64,000 nucleotides of DNA, taken from assembly GCA_030562195.1 (NCBI GenBank), contig JAUJPP010000005.1, positions 43,139,106 to 43,203,105 on the forward strand. The letters run 5' to 3'. The position numbers were made by a program, and so were the translations under genes. How positions within the stretch are numbered: position 1 is the first letter of the stretch; each line of letters opens with the position of its first letter. The stretch comes from Nipponacmea schrenckii (Eukaryota; Mollusca; Gastropoda; Lottiidae). Under the pieces are notes generated by a model. The model had not been told where the DNA came from. It did no database searches and saw nothing but the letters and a program-made list of their open reading frames with translations. Shown here piece by piece: positions 58,533-64,000 of the stretch.

Positions 58533-59764
58533 TTACTGATACGAGTTGATAAAAAGTTCCGTTTTTAAAAGTTTCTTAAAAGCATGTACGTCTTTCGCAA
58601 GTTTGATTGATTTCGGTAAAGTGTTCCATAAGGTGGGAGAAGCATATGAAAATGAACGTTCACCAAACTTAGATAGAACAGCAGGGCAGACAAGAAGAGA
58701 GGCATTTTGGGAGCGTAAAGTACGAGATGGAACATATGGTACGATAAGTTTTGAAAGATATTTTGGAGAGTTTGAATCTAGTGTTCTGTAGGTTAATTTT
58801 AAAATTATCCTATCTCTGATTTTTAACCAGTGGAGATCTTTTAAAACAGGAGTAATATGTTCAGATTGTTTGGTCTTCGTAATAATTCTAGCAGCTCTGT
58901 TCTGAAGCTTCTGAAGTCGGTCAATTTTATTGTCAGGCAAATGAAACAAAAGTGAATTACAGTAATCCAGATTGGAAAGAACGAAGGCATTAACAAGCAT
59001 CTTGGCTGTATCCATATTGATGTAAGGACGTAACTTTCCAATATTATACAGATGAAAATTTACTTTTTTACACATGAAATTGATATGATTATCAAAGTCA
59101 AATTTGCAGTCAAACATTACACCGAGATTTTTTACAGACGACGTAGGAGTTATACTAAAATCACCGATTAAAACAGACTTAAGGTCAACAGACTGAAGAG
59201 ATTTTTTACTGCCAATGTGTATCACTTCAGTTTTGTCGTCGTTTAGTTTTAAAAAATTACATTTCATCCATTGTCTTATGTTAAAAACACACTTCTCAAT
59301 TTGATCAATCTTAGCAGATACTGAGAGGTTATCAAGGAGCTAAATAAAGTTGCATCATCAGCGTATACATGATAGTTAGTTCCGTTCTCTCGGATTATAT
59401 CACCAATGGGGGTAGTATACATTGTAACAGTATCGGACCCAGGACCCAGGACAGAGCCTTGCGGTACTCCATACTTCATTATTAGTGGTGTTGAAATCGA
59501 GTTTTTAATAATCACAGATTGAGTTCTTTCCGATAAATACGAAGAAAACCATTGTAAAGCAGTTCCAGAGATTCCAAATCTTTCACTTAAAAATTTGACT
59601 AATGTTGTTTTATCAATAGTGTCAAAGGCGGCACTCAAATCAAGTAGTATCAGAACGGTGGATTGTTTCTTATCTAAGTTTAATAATATGTCATTATGAA
59701 CCCTAAGTAAAGCTGTCTCAGTACTATGTAAACTTTTATATGCTGATTGAAATTTCTCATCCAA
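58533..59764 (-). pseudogene. LINE reverse transcriptase
   Basis: Minus strand. 59,764-59,276 has FQSAYKSLHSTETALL, LLDLSAAFDTIDK, YGVPQGSVLGP and YADD followed by A instead of the usual T or S. 59,267-58,533 has LKLNDDKTEVIHIGS, NLGVMFDCKFDFDNHI and LDYCNSLLFHLP, then NRAARIITK and PTLWNTLPKSIK of the C-terminus. A one-base frame break separates the two parts near 59,335. Next to motif B a 7-base duplication (gggtcct type) plus a one-base loss leaves the frame open but changes the sequence. Confidence 0.85.
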
Positions 59765-59899
59765 ATCATTTCTGGCTAAATGATCTTTCAGGCGAGATGC
59801 AACTATTTTTTCGATTAACTTTGATAAGAATGATAAATTAGGTACAGGTCGAAAATTTTAAGTTCATTTGGATCCAAGTTCGATTTCTTGATAAGTGGA

Positions 59900-60460
59900 T
59901 TAACCAAGGCTGATTTTAATGTAGAAGACATAGATCCGGTTTTTTAAAGATGTGTTGATGATGTTTGTAAGAACAGGAAGCAGTTCCTCAATGCACTGTT
60001 TAAGTAGCCATGTGGGGATCGGGTCAAGCTGACAGGATTTTGATGAGGATCTACTTATGATGTTTTTAATTTCAATTTCGGTTGCAGGTTCAAAGCTTCT
60101 AAGGGTATCGCCATTGAATGTTCGCTCACTTTTTCGTTCCGTAGTTGTAGATTGTGATAGACCAGTTCGTATATTGTCAATCTTATTGATGAAAAAGCTA
60201 GCAAAACTATTAGACAGATCTTCTGAAGAAACGTTAGGTGGATAATTGTCAGTAGATTTAGAATGCATAAGGTTATTTGTTATTTTGTAGGTTTCTCTCG
60301 GATTGTTTTTATTTTTTGACAAAATGTCTTTATAATATTTCCGCTTACTATTTTTTATAAGGTTATTAGTTTTTGTTCGGACATTTTTGTAGGTTTGTCG
60401 GTCAACTTCCAATTTTGACTTCCGCCACTTTTTTTCGGCTGTCCGCCTTTTATGCTTCAT
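59900..60460 (-). pseudogene. LINE ORF2 linker region
   Basis: Basic N-terminal part (KHKRRTAEKKWRKSKLEVDR) followed by SKRKYYKDILSKNKNNPRE and SCQLDPIPTWLLKQCIEELL, the conserved entry to the LINE reverse transcriptase. The frame ends soon after and resumes in another frame towards 59,764. Frameshifted copy. Confidence 0.8.
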
Positions 60461-60653
60461 GTCGCGAATCTCATCATTATACCATTTGGTGTTAGGCCTA
60501 ACAGCAACCTTTCTCGTTACCTTTGGAGCCTGTCTATCAAGAATGGTCGAAAGAGTTTCATTGTATAGTGTAACTTGGTCTGATAAATTTGGTAAATTTT
60601 TAATTTTTGTTAAAAGATCAAATTCAGAAATACTCCTTTTAAATTCGTTGATA

Positions 60654-61607
60654 TCAAGATTTTCTGGTTTTCCGGTAGGTTAATTCTTGTTTTTGGGATA
60701 CTGGTTTAGGAACTGTCAGATCGAAAACAACACTAGAATGGTCAGAGATGAGGTCATCAATAACGTCAATTGAACTGATAAGACTGCTATTTTCACGTGG
60801 TATAACAAGGTCAATAGTATGACCATTTCTATGGGTTACTTTGTTTACATGCTGTTTAAGTTCAAATAATTTGAGAATAGAAAGGAATTCTTTGGCACTA
60901 GAATCACATGTGTCGTCTACATGTATATTGAAATCACCCACTATAAGAATATTTTGATGACAGTTGATTATTGAATTTAATAAAAGTTGAAATTCTTCAA
61001 GGAACACTTCAATTGAGAATTTATTTTTTCGAGACTTTGGAGGTCTATAAATGGTAATTAAATGAATCTCAGATGTCTTGAATTTCAACAAAGTAAGAAG
61101 ATGCTCAAAGCTTTTGAATGATTTTGACGCAAATTTGGTTACTTTTACAGAATCCTTGTTGAAAACGGCTATTCCTCCCCCTGTTCTATTACTACGATTT
61201 GCTAGAGAATGACAGTAATTATCTGGTAAAAGTTCATTAATTGTGAAAGAACTGTTAGATTTAAGCCAAGTTTCTGTTGCAATGAATATATCAAAATCAT
61301 TTTCTTCAATATAGTCCTTTATCTCACCAGTTTTGTTACACACAGAGCGAGTGTTCAACAGACAGACTTTTGATTGAGTTTGATTATCCCTAATTGGCAC
61401 AGATTTGAGGTTATTAAAATTAACACTAGAAGTATTTGTAAGTTTCTTATAAGTTGATCTCACGGTGGTTAGAGTCTTGATTTTCCTGACCCATTGATTA
61501 CCAGCTCGAACACCTCTCATTCTAAAACATTCAGCAATGGGACATGGCTGGTTGATCATGAATGGGTGTACTAGTGAAATGTCAACTGGATTAAGAAAGT
61601 TGAACAT
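60654..61607 (-). pseudogene. LINE ORF2 endonuclease domain
   Basis: 317 residues. KVCLLNTRSVCNKTGEIKDY, FDIFIATETWL, GGGIAVF, LITIYRPP, ILIVGDFNIHVDD and LISDHSSVVFDL give the full apurinic-like endonuclease with catalytic E (ATETW), D/N (GDFN) and DH (SDH). The open frame breaks before the linker. N-terminal Met choice (61,607) is not certain. Intact as a domain, in contrast to the broken rest. Confidence 0.88.
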
Positions 61608-61826
61608 AGTTCACAGTAAATCCAAATAAAAATATGAAAAATTGTCCATAAAAGTGAAAATAATCCATAAAATTTGAGATTTAAAACAGTATGCTATTTA
61701 TAAATCCTAGGGGCAATACATTGCCAAAATTCATCACAATACAACCAGGATAAAACACATAAAATGTACATATAACACAGAGCAAACACACACACAGCTG
61801 CCTCCAAGGCGCTTACATAAACCTTT

Positions 61827-63160
61827 TTCACGAAAAGGCCAGATTTTTCACGGACGATTCCCCTCAACAGTGACTCTTGCCCTTTCCAAACTTGGACAAT
61901 ATATTAGTCTAAGTTATTTCCCTTGATTCTGCCGTCCTGACGTCAAGATGGCGGCAATAGCACTGGTAGATCCACACCTGTTTTGAACTCTGACTGAGAG
62001 AGTTGGCGATTTATCCATCCATTTGCTCTAGGACGAAACAGACGTAGAGTTTTTTACTCTCCAGCTTCCACACAAAGTGTAAAGCCAATCAACCCCGACC
62101 ACTTCCTTGTCTACGTTTTCTGTCCTTGCAGGTTTTGATGGGGGTTGACCCACAGCCATGTTATATGGTACATCCGTAATAAGTAAGGAAAATTTGTCTT
62201 GAATTTGTCAATTCATTTTTAGTCAACAATTCTACCAGTGCTATTAAAGACAAAACAACAGACATAATTTATTATTATAACACAATTAGAGAACATTCGA
62301 TAAAAAAGTAAATCATATGAAACGTCTCCTTTTTTTCGTTTCTCGTTACTTTCATCGAAAATTCCAATTTTTTTTTTATCCTACCAGTAGTTTTGATTAT
62401 CCAGAGGTCTTTCTGCTGTTGGGCGCTTTTGGGTATTGGGAATTTTACACTAACCGTTCACAAACACATTTTGACACGTTTTGACTAAGGTTATAATTCA
62501 AGAACTGACCGAAATATCTACAGGTTCGAACATGACTAAATCTCAACATAAATCATCACACCTAATTTCATTCAAATTAGATGAAAACTGTAGTCTCTAT
62601 CACGTTCACAAATCAATTTCGACGCTTTTTGACTAAGACAAGGGCAATAACTCGAAGGCCGTTAATCGAAAAATCATCCACATAGAACTTGTCCAAGATT
62701 TGATAAATATAAATGTTCACACCATATTTCATTCAAATAATATGAAAAATGTAGTCTCTATCGTTCACAAGCCAATTCCGGCGCGTTTTGACTAAGACAA
62801 GGGCAACACATCGAAAAATCATCAATATCCAACTTGTCCATGATCTCATCAAAATAAATGATCCTTTCATTCAAATCAGAAGAAAACTGAAGTCTTTGAT
62901 TTCTATTGATCAATATTGATAACACTGCTGGCTCCTAAAGCTTTTAATAGAAACCAGGTCCAAACAGACGATGCAATTCTAAAGTTTTTAATAGAAACCA
63001 GGTCCAAACAGACGATGCAATTCTACAGCTTATATACATTTTCTCAGCCGAAACAATTTCACATTTAATGTTACAAACTTTTAAAACCAGATACGTCATT
63101 ACACATTTTATTTAATATAGCCCATCAATACAAAACTTTCCCGAGATCTAAAACAGACTT
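61827..63160. other. Repeats and possible promoter; no certain gene
   Basis: Holds a CRE-like tgacgtca followed by aagatggcggc at about 61,938-61,954, three degenerate copies of a roughly 130 bp unit (62,455-62,890, with tttgactaagacaagggcaa), and a 44 bp direct duplication (62,935-63,024, ttttaatagaaaccaggtcc). Confidence 0.5.
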
Positions 63161-63664
63161 TTGCATTTCATCTATATGGATTTTTCTGATAACTACTTAC
63201 GTAGTATGCCTCCGAAATCTAGAGTGTCCATTTTGGATTCTCTCATCAGCAAGCTAGTTTCCACACTGGCATCATATATACATTTGGTCACAACACTCTT
63301 TTGTACAATCGCCAAAGATACTAAATACGACCATGCCCACTCTTTGTTGGAAGACCTAAAGATAACTCATCCTGAGATATCGAACTTCTATCTGGCATCG
63401 AGTATTCTTACAGAAATGGGCCCTACATGCGAGACCTGGAATTTCATAGAAAAATGGTGAAAGGGGTAGCAGAATCGTAGGGACAGTGAAACGACAGGCT
63501 GATCAGTTGGTGGCTGAGGGTAAGAATGTTTCTGACCCTAAAATTCTGCACCAAACTATGATGATCAGTTACTAAAGTATTTATGTACACTGAGGTTACA
63601 TTGACTGCTGATGTTGAATCCAGGTTTCTGGAAAATTCCAATAAAAGGAACCATGAATATCCAT
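63161..63664 (+). CDS. Possible exon or pseudogene fragment, unrecognised
   Basis: The + strand reads MPPKSRVSILDSLISKLVST, AHSLLEDLKITHPEISNFYL and GPTCETWNFIEKW (63,161-63,460). After a frame change it reads RIVGTVKRQADQLVAEGKNV and SDPKILHQTM (63,469-63,573), then VESRFLENSNKRNHE. Composition is coding-like over 400 bases but in different frames without clear splice sites. The middle part faintly recalls a spectrin-type helix. Could be exons of a gene running out of the window, or a pseudogene. Confidence 0.3.
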
Positions 63665-64000
63665 CAGGTTAGCTCAGTAGAAAATGCTCCCAATGTGAGG
63701 TTGTCAATATTATTTTAAGCCACAAGAACCTGTTTCGGTACTGGGTGACCATACCCTGTATTATACCGAATGGGCTCCTGTTGCCTTTATGCTCACTATT
63801 TAGCTTGGTTTTAGGGTTTGACAATTAGTTTACCGTATAAAACACAAGGTATAAGATGTACCCTGAAAATCTGGCGTAGCTATAGAAAATATGTTTCAAA
63901 TATGGGATTCCGTACAATGTTATCACGTGTCTCCTTCTTTTCATACTGACATCATTGATTGCATAATAATAACTTTGAACTGGTCACCTGACACATGTTG
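63665..64000. other. No gene seen
   Basis: Ordinary AT-rich sequence to the end of the window. Nothing supported. Confidence 0.4.

Larger units (their letters stand above)
58322..61826 (-). mobile_element. CR1-like LINE, nearly full length, inactive
   Basis: About 3.5 kb. The 3' end is at the left with a (TAA)n tail (58,333-58,365). ORF2 pieces follow in the order endonuclease, linker, reverse transcriptase from right to left, with several frame breaks. It appears inserted in a repeat of the ttcacgaaa type: cacgaaatggtcagatttct at 58,297 and cacgaaaaggccagattttt at 61,831 flank it, which may be an imperfect target duplication. Confidence 0.8.

Noticed and set aside
1..64000. tRNA, rRNA or snRNA genes
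   Set aside because: No cloverleaf with A/B boxes or conserved rRNA/snRNA sequence was recognised by eye; a covariance-model scan would be needed to be certain.

Overview
The window is AT-rich eukaryotic DNA: phase-1 introns with GT/AG ends, signal peptide plus Ig/FN3 exons, CR1-like LINEs, a Penelope-like element, BEL/Pao and Ty3/Gypsy remnants, TTAA-flanked MITEs, satellites and AGGTCA-rich dispersed repeats. This mix points to a lophotrochozoan, most likely a mollusc (inference; no species can be named). Three runs of exactly 500 N are scaffold gaps of arbitrary length.

Region 1 (about 425-30,610, + strand): the only clear host gene, a type I membrane immunoglobulin-superfamily receptor. 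A signal-peptide exon and five Ig exons (six Ig domains) occupy 443-5,234. They are followed by two 3' cassettes, each encoding a membrane-proximal Ig-like domain, FN3, transmembrane segment and tyrosine-rich tail: cassette A at 9,174-12,173 and cassette B at 26,816-30,328. All exon joins up to the TM exon are phase 1, so the shared ectodomain could splice to either cassette. The path through B gives about 900 codons if one apparently missing base in exon 3 is allowed for. The FN3 signature (WTPGFNGG) resembles nephrin/hibris/SYG-2 adhesion receptors.

The most striking signal lies in this gene. Three minisatellites (58, 44 and 56 bp units; about 27, 55 and 12 copies) each sit on an exon edge, and every unit carries a copy of the splice site plus adjacent exon sequence. 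Three more exon edges carry one extra partial copy. Six splice boundaries of one gene thus show tandem multiplication of the splice signal. Cassette A from about 9,530 to 12,900 looks like poorly corrected consensus, so its frameshifts should not be read as biology.

Region 2 (13,331-23,270): a 4.1 kb DNA transposon with 20 bp perfect TIRs and minus-strand coding pieces, then a head-to-tail train of non-coding elements whose ends combine a poly-A run, a hairpin and CTAG, with an inverted copy of the hairpin arm near the 5' end. They are dense in AGGTCA half-sites and ACCGGAAGT motifs.

Region 3 (30,775-64,000): mobile-element territory. It holds a truncated LINE, a MITE, a direct segmental duplication (35,252-42,676 and 52,222-57,847) with insertion/deletion differences, a 121 bp satellite, a truncated BEL/Pao gag-protease, a truncated Ty3/Gypsy integrase with a zinc-finger ORF, and a nearly complete but frameshifted CR1-like LINE. 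A possible promoter and coding fragments lie at the right end. No rRNA, tRNA or CRISPR was recognised.
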